From: SURF-43 sp964628985
GTDB taxonomy: Bacteria; Chloroflexota; Dehalococcoidia; UBA2979
Assembly: GCA_964628985.1 (NCBI GenBank)
Contig: CAZVNJ010000009.1
Span: 6,398 to 70,397, forward strand
DNA length: 64,000 bases
Direction: 5' to 3'
Positions 1 to 8,384 of this stretch are shown here, piece by piece; position 1 is the stretch's first letter, and every line of letters starts with the position of its first letter. The notes beneath the pieces are model-generated. The model did no database searches and was not told the origin of the DNA. It saw nothing but the letters and a program-made list of their open reading frames with translations. Made by a program: the position numbers and the translations under genes.

Positions 1-2
1 TA

Positions 3-698
3 GAAACGACGCAGCACGACGACATGACGAAGGTGCTGTTGATCACGGGCGCAGGGCGCGGGTTCTGCGCCGGGGCGGACCTCGCGGCGACGCCGGAGGA
101 TCGAGCGGCGGACGTGGAGATGGACGAGGCGGCTGGGTACCGCCGCATGCTGAAGGGTCCGATCGGGCACTGGGGTGTGCTGTACTCGGCGCTCGGGCAC
201 TATCCGAAGCCGGTGATCGCGGCGGTGAACGGCGTGTCGGCGGGGGCCGGGCTGTCGCTCTCGCTGGCGGCGGACATCCGAGTGGCCTCGACGGCGGCGC
301 GGTTCATCTCGGTGTTCATGCGCCGAGGCCTCGTGCCTGACACGGGGACGAGTTACCACCTGACGCAGTTGATCGGGCGAGGGCGCGCAATCGAGATGAT
401 GCTCACCGGCGAAGAGGTGGACGCCGAGACGGCGTATCGCTGGGGGCTGGTGAACCGTCTAGTCGAGCCAGAGCGGCTGATGGAAGAAGCGATGGGACTC
501 GCCCGCAAACTGGCGAGCGGCCCTTCAGTGACCGTAGAACTGACGAAACAGCTCGTGAACGATCTGACGCGTGAGGGCCTCGATCGCCAATTGCAGAACG
601 AGGCATGGGCCGGGACGCGGGTCGCCCTTTCTGAGGACCAGGGCGAGGGGCGTCGCGCCTTCATCGAGGGTCGACCTCCGCAGTGGACGGGGCGGTAG
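3..698 (+). CDS. Enoyl-CoA hydratase/isomerase family protein (5' partial)
   Basis: Crotonase-superfamily enzyme acting on acyl-CoA thioesters in the cytoplasm. The reading frame is open to the window edge and the first in-window ATG (24) sits at the usual position of about residue 50, so the N-terminal strand and CoA-binding start lie upstream. The oxyanion-hole motif GRGFCAGADL and the second one (VNGVSAGAGLSL) are visible. The usual catalytic Glu pair is not seen. Instead there is GLVPDTGTSY, with an Asp in the position used by PaaG-type epoxyphenylacetyl-CoA isomerases, so an isomerase is as likely as a hydratase. It ends convergently with the NirK-like gene, with a strong hairpin between them. 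Family is secure; substrate unknown. Confidence 0.85.
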   Translation, partial: ETTQHDDMTKVLLITGAGRGFCAGADLAATPEDRAADVEMDEAAGYRRMLKGPIGHWGVLYSALGHYPKPVIAAVNGVSAGAGLSLSLAADIRVASTAARFISVFMRRGLVPDTGTSYHLTQLIGRGRAIEMMLTGEEVDAETAYRWGLVNRLVEPERLMEEAMGLARKLASGPSVTVELTKQLVNDLTREGLDRQLQNEAWAGTRVALSEDQGEGRRAFIEGRPPQWTGR

Positions 699-722
699 CC
701 CTCAGAGGCTGGACGCAGAGCG

Positions 723-752
723 GGCGAAGGCGGGGAACTCCCCGCCTTCGCC
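723..752. terminator. Bidirectional hairpin terminator between convergent genes
   Basis: Perfect 13-bp inverted repeat (GGCGAAGGCGGGG / CCCCGCCTTCGCC) around a 4-base AACT loop, lying between the stop codons of two converging genes. There is no long T run, so termination may depend on the hairpin or Rho. Confidence 0.75.
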
Positions 753-795
753 GTGAGATCCGTTGCCTGATCCGCGCCGCCGGTCCACCTGAGAC

Positions 796-2169
796 CTAGT
801 GCGCGGCGCCTCCGGCGGCCGGCACGTCACCGGCCTGGAAGAGCCCGAGTGCGCCCTTGCCGACGTTGGCGAACTTGTGGGTCACGATGGGGTAGAGGCC
901 CACCTTGTCCATCGTGAACTCGACGAAGCCACCCTGTGCCGGCTGCAGGTCCAGTGCCTGCGCGCCGCCCTTCAGGTCACCGGGCCGCAGTGTGTACGCG
1001 CCCTCCTTGTACATGGTGTCGAAGATCGTCCCCACGATGTGGAACGAGGAATTCTCCGACGGGCCAGCGTCCAGCACCCACGCCCGGTAGCGCCGGTTCG
1101 GCTCGATACGGATGGGCTGGTGCAGGTACTGGTTCACGTAGCCGTTGAACACGACCGCGTCCCATGCCTCGCCCACCATCTTGGTCAGGTCGCCCGGCTG
1201 CCCGAGGGGACCGGTGTAGATCTCGCCCTGGACGAAGATGAACTCGCGGTCCACGGCCGGTAGTCCGGGTGGGTCGATGATGATGGCGCCGAACATCCCG
1301 TTGCCGATGTGGTGGAGCGCTGGGGCCGTACCGCAGTGGTACATGTAGATCCCGGAGTGCTTCGCCTCAAACTTGTAGACAAGGCTCTCGCCGGGTTGCA
1401 GGGTGCGCATCTCCTCATTCCACGCGACCTTGCTGGCGTGGAAGTCGATCGAGTGACCGAGCTTGCCCTTGTTGACGAGCGTGATCTCGAACGTGTCACC
1501 CACCTTGCCGCGCAAGACCGGACCCGGGGCCTGCCCGTTGAACGTCCACATCTCCTGGGTCACGCCCGGGGCGACTTCGACGACGGTCTCGTTGGCCTCA
1601 AGCGTGAGGCGGTGAGTGGTCGCGGCCGGTGCGGCCGGCGCAATCGGGTCGCGCCGCTTCCAGTTCGCGGCCGGCTTGGCAGCGAAGTCGATCTTCGCCC
1701 CGGCGGCTGCGGGCGCGCCGGCTGCGGAGACGCTGCTCTCGGTGGTGGCCGCGACCTTCACGTCCATGGTCATGCCGGCTGCGGCGTGCCCTGGGACGTC
1801 ACACAGCAATTGGACGTTCTTCGTGATGGGGCCGATTTTCACTTTCTCGGTCTCGCCGGGGCCGAGCATCTTCGTCCCGGTCTTGCCGAGCACGAGGTTG
1901 TGCGGGATCTGGCCGCGGTTCGTGACGGTGAGTTCCAGCGTGGTGTTGCTGGCGACCTCGATCTCCTTCGGCTTGATGAAGAGGTCGCCGAGTTCGACGT
2001 CTAGCGCTTTTGTGCTGGAGGCAGGCGTGGCTGCGATGGCGACCTTGGGTGCAGCGGTGGAGGTGGACTCCCCGTTCGTGGTGCTCACGAGGGTGATCGC
2101 GGCAATGAATATCGCGCCGACCCCGAGGATGATCCCGAAGTACGCGAGCATCTTGTTGTTTGAGTCCAT
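796..2169 (-). CDS. nirK: Cupredoxin-fused copper nitrite reductase-like multicopper oxidase, membrane anchored
   Basis: 457 aa. An N-terminal membrane anchor (about residues 8-29) is followed by a cupredoxin domain (about 55-140) with type-1 copper ligands H90, C123, H128 and M133, a low-complexity linker (about 140-185), and a two-domain NirK-type oxidase. Ligands expected for copper nitrite reductase can be read off: H239 (T1), D242 and H244 (HSIDFHA), H278 and C279 (YHC), H287 and M292 (HHIGNGM), the second active-site His H377 and T2 His H431. By family knowledge it would reduce nitrite to NO at the outer face of the membrane, with the fused cupredoxin passing electrons. Start supported by GGAGGAAGG upstream. 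It has its own divergent promoter region shared with an MFS gene. A related multicopper oxidase with another role cannot be excluded without assay. Confidence 0.85.
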   Translation of the reverse strand: MDSNNKMLAYFGIILGVGAIFIAAITLVSTTNGESTSTAAPKVAIAATPASSTKALDVELGDLFIKPKEIEVASNTTLELTVTNRGQIPHNLVLGKTGTKMLGPGETEKVKIGPITKNVQLLCDVPGHAAAGMTMDVKVAATTESSVSAAGAPAAAGAKIDFAAKPAANWKRRDPIAPAAPAATTHRLTLEANETVVEVAPGVTQEMWTFNGQAPGPVLRGKVGDTFEITLVNKGKLGHSIDFHASKVAWNEEMRTLQPGESLVYKFEAKHSGIYMYHCGTAPALHHIGNGMFGAIIIDPPGLPAVDREFIFVQGEIYTGPLGQPGDLTKMVGEAWDAVVFNGYVNQYLHQPIRIEPNRRYRAWVLDAGPSENSSFHIVGTIFDTMYKEGAYTLRPGDLKGGAQALDLQPAQGGFVEFTMDKVGLYPIVTHKFANVGKGALGLFQAGDVPAAGGAAH

Positions 2170-2246
2170 CAGACACCTTCCTCCGCCGGAGGCGCATCCA
2201 CGTCGAGGACGTTGCTTCTCCGGTGCGTGAAACGTAATTCGCGTGG

Positions 2247-2346
2247 GGTTCCGGTTCCCCCGACGTTCGTCAACCGTTGAAGGTGCCCAAAGGTCCCTCG
2301 GGGTTCCCTAGGGTCCTTCGGTAACCACGCCGCCAGGCGAGGTTCC
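2247..2346. promoter_or_regulatory. Divergent control region with four GGTTCC repeats
   Basis: The roughly 290-bp gap between the NirK-like gene and an MFS gene holds GGTTCC at 2247-2252, 2253-2258, 2302-2307 and 2341-2346, all in the same orientation, plus the palindrome TCAACCGTTGA (2270-2280). No classical FNR site (TTGAT-N4-ATCAA) is seen. The clustering suggests binding sites for an unidentified regulator; this is inference only. Confidence 0.35.
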
Positions 2347-2463
2347 CGGGCTCCTTGAATCTGCGGAAGCCGGGTCAGAGGTACGGATCGAATCTGACGG
2401 GCGCGGTGGACGTCCCGGCGTACACTCCGGCCGAAGTGCATGGGATGCACGTCGAGGTGCGCG

Positions 2464-3804
2464 ATGGCGCTGCCGAGGGACACGGCACCGATGGATGTGG
2501 AGGAGCCAAAGCGGCTCCCCCTGCCCACACAGGTCTTTGGACACCGCTTCTACTACGGCTGGTACATCGTCGGCGTCGCCTTCGTCTCGTCGATGATGTC
2601 GATGGGCATCACCGCGTACTCCATGGGCGTCTTCCTCAAGCCCATGACGGATGACCTCGGCTGGTCGCGCACGGACATCTCTCTCGGCCAGACCCTCACG
2701 ACCTTCGTCACGGGACTTCTGGGGGCCGCCATCGGACGGCGGATGGACGCACGAGGCGGCCGGGCGCTGATGGTCGGCGGCGCCGTCATCGGCGGCGCCG
2801 GATTCATCGCGCTCGGCCAGGTCCAGGAACTCTGGGAGTACTACCTCGTGCGGTCGGGGCTGGTGGCGGTCGGCTCGATTGGCATGGGCAACCTCGTCGT
2901 GAACGTCGCGCTGTCCAACTGGTTCGTGCGCCGTCGAGGGCGTGCGATCGCCCTCGGTGTGATGGGGACCTCTGTCGCGGCACTGGTGCTCCCGACGGTG
3001 GCGGACCGGATGATCGACGCTTGGGGGTGGCGGTCGGCGTGGGCGGCGATCGGCGTGGCGGTGTGGGTCACCGTGATCCCCACAGCCCTGATCGCGATGC
3101 GGCGACGGCCCGAGGACTTTGGCCTGCTCCCGGACGGAGACGCGGCCCCCGTCGCCGGCGCGCCCGTCTCCGCGCGGGTGAGGGCGGACGTGCTCTGGAC
3201 GCGCCATGCCGCCGCACGGACGCGCACGCTCTGGATGCTGATCGCGACCTTCGGGCTGGCCAGTACGGGGATGGGGGCACTCCTGCTGCACCTCATCCCC
3301 TACATGACCGACGAGGGGTTCACGCGGTCGCAGGCGGCGGGCGCCTTCGGCATGATCGGCATCTCCGGCCTGCTCTCCAAGCCGCTCTGGGGTGTGGCCA
3401 TCGACCGCTTTCCGATCCGTCGATGTGCGGCCGCCGAGTTTGTGCTGATGGCGCTGGGGATCACGCTGATCCTGGAGTCACACTCCGTGGTGCCGCTGTA
3501 TGCCTCCGTCTTCACGATGGGACTGGGGATCGGCGGGGTCGTGACGGTACAGGAGGTGGTGTGGGCCGACTTCTTCGGCCGCATGAGCCTCGGTACCGTG
3601 CGGAGCCTGGCACAGCCATTCACGATCGTGTCGAGCGCGGGCGGGCCGGTGTTCGCCGGCTTCGCGTACGACCACTTCGGCTCCTACACGACGGCGTTCC
3701 ACCTGTTCATCGCGACGTACGTGCTCGCCGCGATCATGATCACCCTGACGCCCGCTCCTCGACGTCCCGTGCAGGTGGTGCCGGCACCAGCGCCGGCTGG
3801 GTGA
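2464..3804 (+). CDS. MFS transporter, oxalate/formate- or monocarboxylate-carrier-like
   Basis: 446 aa from the ATG at 2464, preceded by GAGGTG; an in-frame ATG 24 bases earlier has a poorer site. Twelve hydrophobic segments are visible. The first segment begins YYGWYIVGVAF, and the TM2-TM3 loop has the MFS motif A variant GRRMDARGGRAL. The stretch GTVRSLAQPF in the C-half closely matches two other carriers in this window (10796-12112 and 50782-52080), so the three form a paralogous group. By family these carry small carboxylates across the cytoplasmic membrane; the substrate is not readable. An enoyl-CoA hydratase gene lies convergently downstream, in line with organic-acid metabolism. Confidence 0.85.
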   Translation: MALPRDTAPMDVEEPKRLPLPTQVFGHRFYYGWYIVGVAFVSSMMSMGITAYSMGVFLKPMTDDLGWSRTDISLGQTLTTFVTGLLGAAIGRRMDARGGRALMVGGAVIGGAGFIALGQVQELWEYYLVRSGLVAVGSIGMGNLVVNVALSNWFVRRRGRAIALGVMGTSVAALVLPTVADRMIDAWGWRSAWAAIGVAVWVTVIPTALIAMRRRPEDFGLLPDGDAAPVAGAPVSARVRADVLWTRHAAARTRTLWMLIATFGLASTGMGALLLHLIPYMTDEGFTRSQAAGAFGMIGISGLLSKPLWGVAIDRFPIRRCAAAEFVLMALGITLILESHSVVPLYASVFTMGLGIGGVVTVQEVVWADFFGRMSLGTVRSLAQPFTIVSSAGGPVFAGFAYDHFGSYTTAFHLFIATYVLAAIMITLTPAPRRPVQVVPAPAPAG

Positions 3805-3832
3805 GCCGTCGTCTCCGCCCCCGCGGCGCGCC

Positions 3833-4663
3833 CTACACCCCCGAGGTCCCGCTGAGGCCGTAGCGGTCGCCCTTCAAGCCTCGGACGGCGAGGTCCACCG
3901 CGGCGAGGCGGCGCTGGCCTTGCATCCGGGACTCGCCCTGCATGTACGAGGACCACGCCATGTAGTCGCCGAGGACGTCCTCGAGATGGCTCGTGTAGCC
4001 CTGGATGTCCTGCGCCTTGTTCATGGCGACCTTCGAGATGCGGACGGTCATCGGGTGGTTCTCGGCGACGCGGCGGGCGTACGCGTAGGTCTCGCGTTCG
4101 AGGTCGGCCGGGTCGAGGACGCGGTTGACCATCCCGTAGTCGTGCGCCTCCTGCGCGGAGAGGAAGCGGCTCTCGAAGACCAGTTCCTTCGCGCGCTTCA
4201 CGCCGAGGTCCCACGGCACGGACATGTACTCAATGAAGCCGGGGAGGAAGCGGGCGTCGCGGGCGGCGAAGACGAGGTCGAGACAACCGGCGAGCATCCA
4301 CCCGGCGTAGATGCAGTATCCCTCCACCATGGCGATGGTCGGCTTGGGGAAGTTCCGCCAGCGCAGCAGCAAGTCCAGGTTGTACCGCTTGAACTGGTCG
4401 TACCGGTCGATGCCATCGACGGCGCCGAGCGACTCACGGTACGCGGCCCCCTCGGGGGTGCCGAGGTCGTGCCCCGAGGAGAAGTTGCCTCCGGAACCTC
4501 GGACGATGAGGACGCGGATCTCCTTGTCCTGCTCCGCCTGGTCGAACGCCAGCCCGACCTCGTCGAGGAGACGGTAGGACTGGGCGTTGCGGTACTGGGG
4601 GCGGTTGAGCCGGATGGTGGCAATCGGCCCATCCACTTCGTAGGTGATGTCTTCGTACGCCAT
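3833..4663 (-). CDS. Enoyl-CoA hydratase/isomerase family protein
   Basis: 276 aa when started at MAYEDITYEV (ATG 4663, GGGAGG upstream); a longer in-frame extension has no ribosome site and reads as non-coding. It shows the crotonase fold markers TIRLNRPQYRNA, the oxyanion-hole segment GNFSSGHDL and a second-turn segment EGYCIYAGWML. The positions of the two catalytic Glu residues of classical hydratases are not conserved (YMSVPWDLG instead), which argues for another crotonase reaction (isomerase, hydrolase or decarboxylase). Cytoplasmic. It stands alone, convergent with the MFS gene and divergent from the DUF805 gene. Confidence 0.85.
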   Translation of the reverse strand: MAYEDITYEVDGPIATIRLNRPQYRNAQSYRLLDEVGLAFDQAEQDKEIRVLIVRGSGGNFSSGHDLGTPEGAAYRESLGAVDGIDRYDQFKRYNLDLLLRWRNFPKPTIAMVEGYCIYAGWMLAGCLDLVFAARDARFLPGFIEYMSVPWDLGVKRAKELVFESRFLSAQEAHDYGMVNRVLDPADLERETYAYARRVAENHPMTVRISKVAMNKAQDIQGYTSHLEDVLGDYMAWSSYMQGESRMQGQRRLAAVDLAVRGLKGDRYGLSGTSGV

Positions 4664-4788
4664 CGTCAGCCTCCCGCAGTGAATCTGGTTGCTCCGCGCG
4701 CAGGGTACGACGGCTGCGGGACCGGCGTGACATGCGGGGCGGAAGGAGTACCGTGGCGGTGCGGTGGGTACCAATTGAGGGATGAGAC

Positions 4789-5154
4789 ATGACCTTCTCG
4801 GAATCAGTCCGCTCTGGATTCCAGAACTACGCAGTGTTCAAGGGCCGGACGGCTCGCAGGACCTTCTGGTACTGGGTGCTGTTCACGCTGATCCTCGGGC
4901 TCATTGCGAGCATCCTGGACAGCATGATGGGAGACACCCGACTTCTGCAGAGCGTCGTGGACCTGGCCCTGATCGTGCCGAACCTCGCGATCGGCGTCCG
5001 ACGCCTGCACGACATCGGGAAGTCCTGGAAATGGATCCTGCTGGCGCTCATCCCCGTGCTCGGGTGGATCTACCTCATCTACCTCTACATCCAGCCGAGC
5101 GAGGGTCCGAACGAGTACGGCGCAGCGCCGGACACCGCTCCAGCCGCGGCGTAG
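4789..5154 (+). CDS. DUF805 family membrane protein
   Basis: 121 aa. Matches DUF805 (YhaH/YhaI-like): an aromatic-rich N-terminus (FQNYAVFKGRTARRTFW), three to four membrane segments, the family signature NLAIGVRRLHDIGKSW near residues 65-80, and a C-terminal tail ending near GPNEYG. GAGGGATGAG lies just upstream of the ATG. Function of the family is unknown; it sits in the cytoplasmic membrane. Confidence 0.85.
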   Translation: MTFSESVRSGFQNYAVFKGRTARRTFWYWVLFTLILGLIASILDSMMGDTRLLQSVVDLALIVPNLAIGVRRLHDIGKSWKWILLALIPVLGWIYLIYLYIQPSEGPNEYGAAPDTAPAAA

Positions 5155-5361
5155 CCGCCTCGCCCGTGTCGATGGACAGCAGCCGTCACTCGTGAGTGTG
5201 GCGGCCGGTTCGTTGTGCGGCGGACATCTCGTTTCATCGTCGCGGCTGCCGCCGCCCTCGTGCGCCCACCCCAGCGGGGTCACTCCACCTTGACAGGCCG
5301 CGCGAGGCATCGGACGCTCCGCGCCTCGCGGGGGGCTTCCGCTGAGACAGGGGGATCCGAA

Positions 5362-6423
5362 ATGAAGACACGTGCCGCCGTCCTCGTTGAGCACGGGCAG
5401 CCGCTCGCCGTCGAAGAGGTCGAACTGGGCAACCCGGGCCCGCTCGAGGTCCTGGTGAAGCTGTACGCCTCGGGTATTTGCCACTCGCAACTCCACCAGA
5501 TCCACAACCCCGCCCAGCCGCGGCCGGCCCTGCTGGGGCACGAGGCGACGGGAGTCGTCGTCGCGAAGGGGCGGGACGTCTCGCACGTCAAGGAAGGCGA
5601 CCGCGTCATGGTGACGTGGGTGCCGCGCGACATCACGCCGGAGACGGCGGCGCTCAAGCGCTCCTCGTTCGGCTTCCGCGGCGGCCAGCACGAGAACGGT
5701 GTCTACACCTGGGCCGAGCACGTCCTCACGCACGAGCAACTCGTGCTGCCGCTGGATGCCAGTGTCCCGATCGACGTCACGGCGATCATCGGCTGCGCGA
5801 CCGTCACGGGCGTGGGTGCGGTGATGGGGACCGCTAAGGTGCAGCCGGGCCAGACGGTCGCCGTCTTTGGTGTCGGCGGTGTCGGGATCAACGTCATCGC
5901 GGGCGCCAAGATCGCGCGCGCTGGCAAGGTCATCGCGGTGGACCTGGCGGACGACAAACTCGCCTGGGCGAAGGAGTTCGGTGCGACCGACGTGGTCAAC
6001 GGCAAGACCGATGACCCTGTGGCGGCGATCCGGTCGCTGACCGGAGGTGGCGTGGACTTCGCGTTCGACGCCATCGGTATGGAGTCCGTGATCAACCAGT
6101 GCCTGGAGTCGATCATCCCGGGCGTGCTCGGCGCGCGTCGAGGCGGCACCGCCGTGGTCGTCGGCATCCCGCAGGGGCCGGTCACGCTGAAGCCTCGGCT
6201 GTTCCCGACCGGCGAGCGCCACCTCATCGGCTCGCTGGGCGGCTCCAGTCACCCGATCGAGGACTTCCCGCAGTACGTCGACTGGTACAAGCAGGGCGCG
6301 CTGCCCCTCGAGAAGATGGTGACCAAGGTCTACGAGGGTCTCGACCACATCAACGAGGGCGTGCGCGCGCTGGAGAAGGGCGAGATCACCGGGCGGTCGA
6401 TCATGGTGTACGACCGGCCGTAG
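5362..6423 (+). CDS. Zinc-dependent alcohol dehydrogenase (MDR superfamily)
   Basis: 353 aa from the ATG at 5362, which has a G-rich ribosome site (GGGGGA) 6-11 bases upstream; an upstream in-frame extension lacks family similarity. The catalytic zinc ligands C40, H60 (with E61) and C145 are in place, and the Rossmann motif GVGGVG is at 170-175. The loop that carries the four structural-zinc cysteines in class III/yeast-type enzymes is present but has no cysteines (region about 85-115), so only the catalytic zinc is expected. Probably an NAD-dependent cytoplasmic oxidoreductase for an alcohol or aldehyde; a thiol-adduct dehydrogenase is possible but not shown. Confidence 0.85.
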   Translation: MKTRAAVLVEHGQPLAVEEVELGNPGPLEVLVKLYASGICHSQLHQIHNPAQPRPALLGHEATGVVVAKGRDVSHVKEGDRVMVTWVPRDITPETAALKRSSFGFRGGQHENGVYTWAEHVLTHEQLVLPLDASVPIDVTAIIGCATVTGVGAVMGTAKVQPGQTVAVFGVGGVGINVIAGAKIARAGKVIAVDLADDKLAWAKEFGATDVVNGKTDDPVAAIRSLTGGGVDFAFDAIGMESVINQCLESIIPGVLGARRGGTAVVVGIPQGPVTLKPRLFPTGERHLIGSLGGSSHPIEDFPQYVDWYKQGALPLEKMVTKVYEGLDHINEGVRALEKGEITGRSIMVYDRP

Positions 6424-6531
6424 AGGGAGCGCGGATGTCCGCGCGAACCCACCAACATGCGTCCGCACCGTCCGAACCCGTCCTGCAGCGGCGGAGATGG
6501 ATCAATGTGGCGGTCGCCTGGAGGGGTCAAG

Positions 6532-8322
6532 ATGGTTGACGCTGGTCAGCGCGCGAGACTTCTCGTCGTCCTCACAAGTCCCGAGCACTGGGAGCGCCTT
6601 CGCGAACTCGTGCTGCGACTCTGCCTGGGCGGCCAGGGCGACGCTCACCTCGTATTGCCGCGTCGCGTGAGCGCGGCGAATGGCGACGAAGACGACGAAC
6701 CGGCCTGGTTCATCGAGGCCGTTGAGTGGCTCGCGGCGCGAGAGGTCTCCGCTGATTGCACGGTGGCCGTCGGACAGAGTTTCGAGGGGATCGTGCGGAC
6801 CGCCGTCGCTGGTCCCCAACTTGATTCGCTGCTGCTCAGATGGCCGCCCAGGTCGGGCGGTGCGAGCGAGCGCGAGGGGATCCGTCAACTGATGGGGCAT
6901 CCCCCGTGCCGGACCATGCTGCTCCTTGGAGCGGAGTGCGAACTCGATTGGCAGCGCACCGCGAGCATCCAGTTGGGAGTGCCGGAGGACGCAGTCGTCC
7001 CAGGTCTGGCTGCGCGGATCGCCGCGGGCGATACCGGCGATCCACCGGCTGGCGGTCCAGCTCTGACGTCCACGGAGAGTGAGGCGTTGCGTGGCGAGCG
7101 CATGTCCTGGCGGACGCTGGATGCGATGCAGTCTGAGGACGACCAGCGGCTCGTGGTGGCAGGGATTCCGCGGATAGGTGTGATCCGGCGTCTGGCCCAT
7201 CCCGATGTCAGGCCGGAGCGGATGGACGGGCGCCTGAAGCCCCTGCTCGTGGTGAGTGACCCACAGGGGGTGACGTCCTCCGTGGTCCATCGCCTGGTTT
7301 CGTCGCTCTCCGCGATCCTGCCAACTCTGTCCGAGGAACGGAAGGTGCTGACTTACCGGGAACTGCGACGTTCCGCGCGGCCGGACAAAGATTTCTACGT
7401 GATGATGTCTCTGGCGGCAGGGATCGCAACGCTGGGGCTCATCCTGAACAGTCCCGCGGTGGTCATTGGGGCAATGCTGGTAGCGCCGCTGATGGCGCCG
7501 ATCGTGGCATCCGGCCTCGGCGTGATTCAGGGGGACATGCCTCTGCTGAAGCTCTCCGTCCGCACGATCTGGGGAGGGACGGCTGCCACCGCTGTGGTGA
7601 GCGTGACCCTGGGGTTGCTCACCCCGGGCGCCAAGCTGACGCCGGAAGTGATGGCCCGCGCGCATCCGAGCCTTCTCGACCTCTTCGTTGCGGTGTTCGC
7701 TGGCGCGGCCGCCTCGTACGCGATGTCGCGCGAACGGGTATCAGCCGCGCTGCCCGGGGTGGCTATCGCGGCTGCCCTCGTCCCTCCCCTATCGAGCGCG
7801 GGCGTCGCGCTCTCCCAGGGCGACCTCGAGACAGCGGAGCGCGCGGCGCTCTTGTATTGCGCAAACCTGTTGGCAATCGCTGGGGCCGCGACTGTGACAT
7901 TCCTCGGACTGGGCTTCCGACCAGAACCGGAGCGCACGGGGCGTCTTCGGGTTGCTGGTCGCGGCGCGATGGGCCTCGGGCTGCTCACCGTCATGGTCGC
8001 CGTCCCGCTGATCTGGCTGTCCAATGACGCGATTCGCTCGGCGCGGCTCGAGCAGCGGATCTCTACGCAAGTGTCCGAGGCCGTTGCCGCGAGCGTCAGC
8101 GGCTCATCCGGCGTCGACTTCGACCTGAAGCGCAGGTCTGGTGGTGGTCGAGAACTCACACTCCGTCTGCGAGTAGACCATCCGCTTACTCAGGAAGAGA
8201 GATCTGCACTGCGAGACGCCCTGATGGAGCGCATTGGAGCCTCGACCACAGTGCTGCTTGAGGTTACTCCGGTGCTCCGACTGACAGCGACCCCGGGCGA
8301 CTCGGTGAAACCAGCACCCTGA
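6532..8322 (+). CDS. DUF389 (TIGR00341-like) membrane protein
   Basis: 596 aa from the ATG at 6532 (GGAGGGG upstream). Residues about 1-240 are soluble and have two weak alpha/beta repeats resembling universal-stress-protein folds (inference). Residues about 275-500 are the DUF389 core: the lead-in YRELRRSARPDKDFY, then six or more hydrophobic segments including SPAVVIGAMLVAPLMAP and VAIAAALVPPLSS, both family hallmarks. A short soluble domain closes the protein (about 510-596). The role of DUF389 proteins is unknown; they sit in the cytoplasmic membrane. Monocistronic. Confidence 0.85.
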   Translation: MVDAGQRARLLVVLTSPEHWERLRELVLRLCLGGQGDAHLVLPRRVSAANGDEDDEPAWFIEAVEWLAAREVSADCTVAVGQSFEGIVRTAVAGPQLDSLLLRWPPRSGGASEREGIRQLMGHPPCRTMLLLGAECELDWQRTASIQLGVPEDAVVPGLAARIAAGDTGDPPAGGPALTSTESEALRGERMSWRTLDAMQSEDDQRLVVAGIPRIGVIRRLAHPDVRPERMDGRLKPLLVVSDPQGVTSSVVHRLVSSLSAILPTLSEERKVLTYRELRRSARPDKDFYVMMSLAAGIATLGLILNSPAVVIGAMLVAPLMAPIVASGLGVIQGDMPLLKLSVRTIWGGTAATAVVSVTLGLLTPGAKLTPEVMARAHPSLLDLFVAVFAGAAASYAMSRERVSAALPGVAIAAALVPPLSSAGVALSQGDLETAERAALLYCANLLAIAGAATVTFLGLGFRPEPERTGRLRVAGRGAMGLGLLTVMVAVPLIWLSNDAIRSARLEQRISTQVSEAVAASVSGSSGVDFDLKRRSGGGRELTLRLRVDHPLTQEERSALRDALMERIGASTTVLLEVTPVLRLTATPGDSVKPAP

Positions 8323-8384
8323 CCGACACGATGGGTGAGAGTCATCCGAGGCCAGTCGGCCTAATCCTCAGTTGCCCACCAGCC

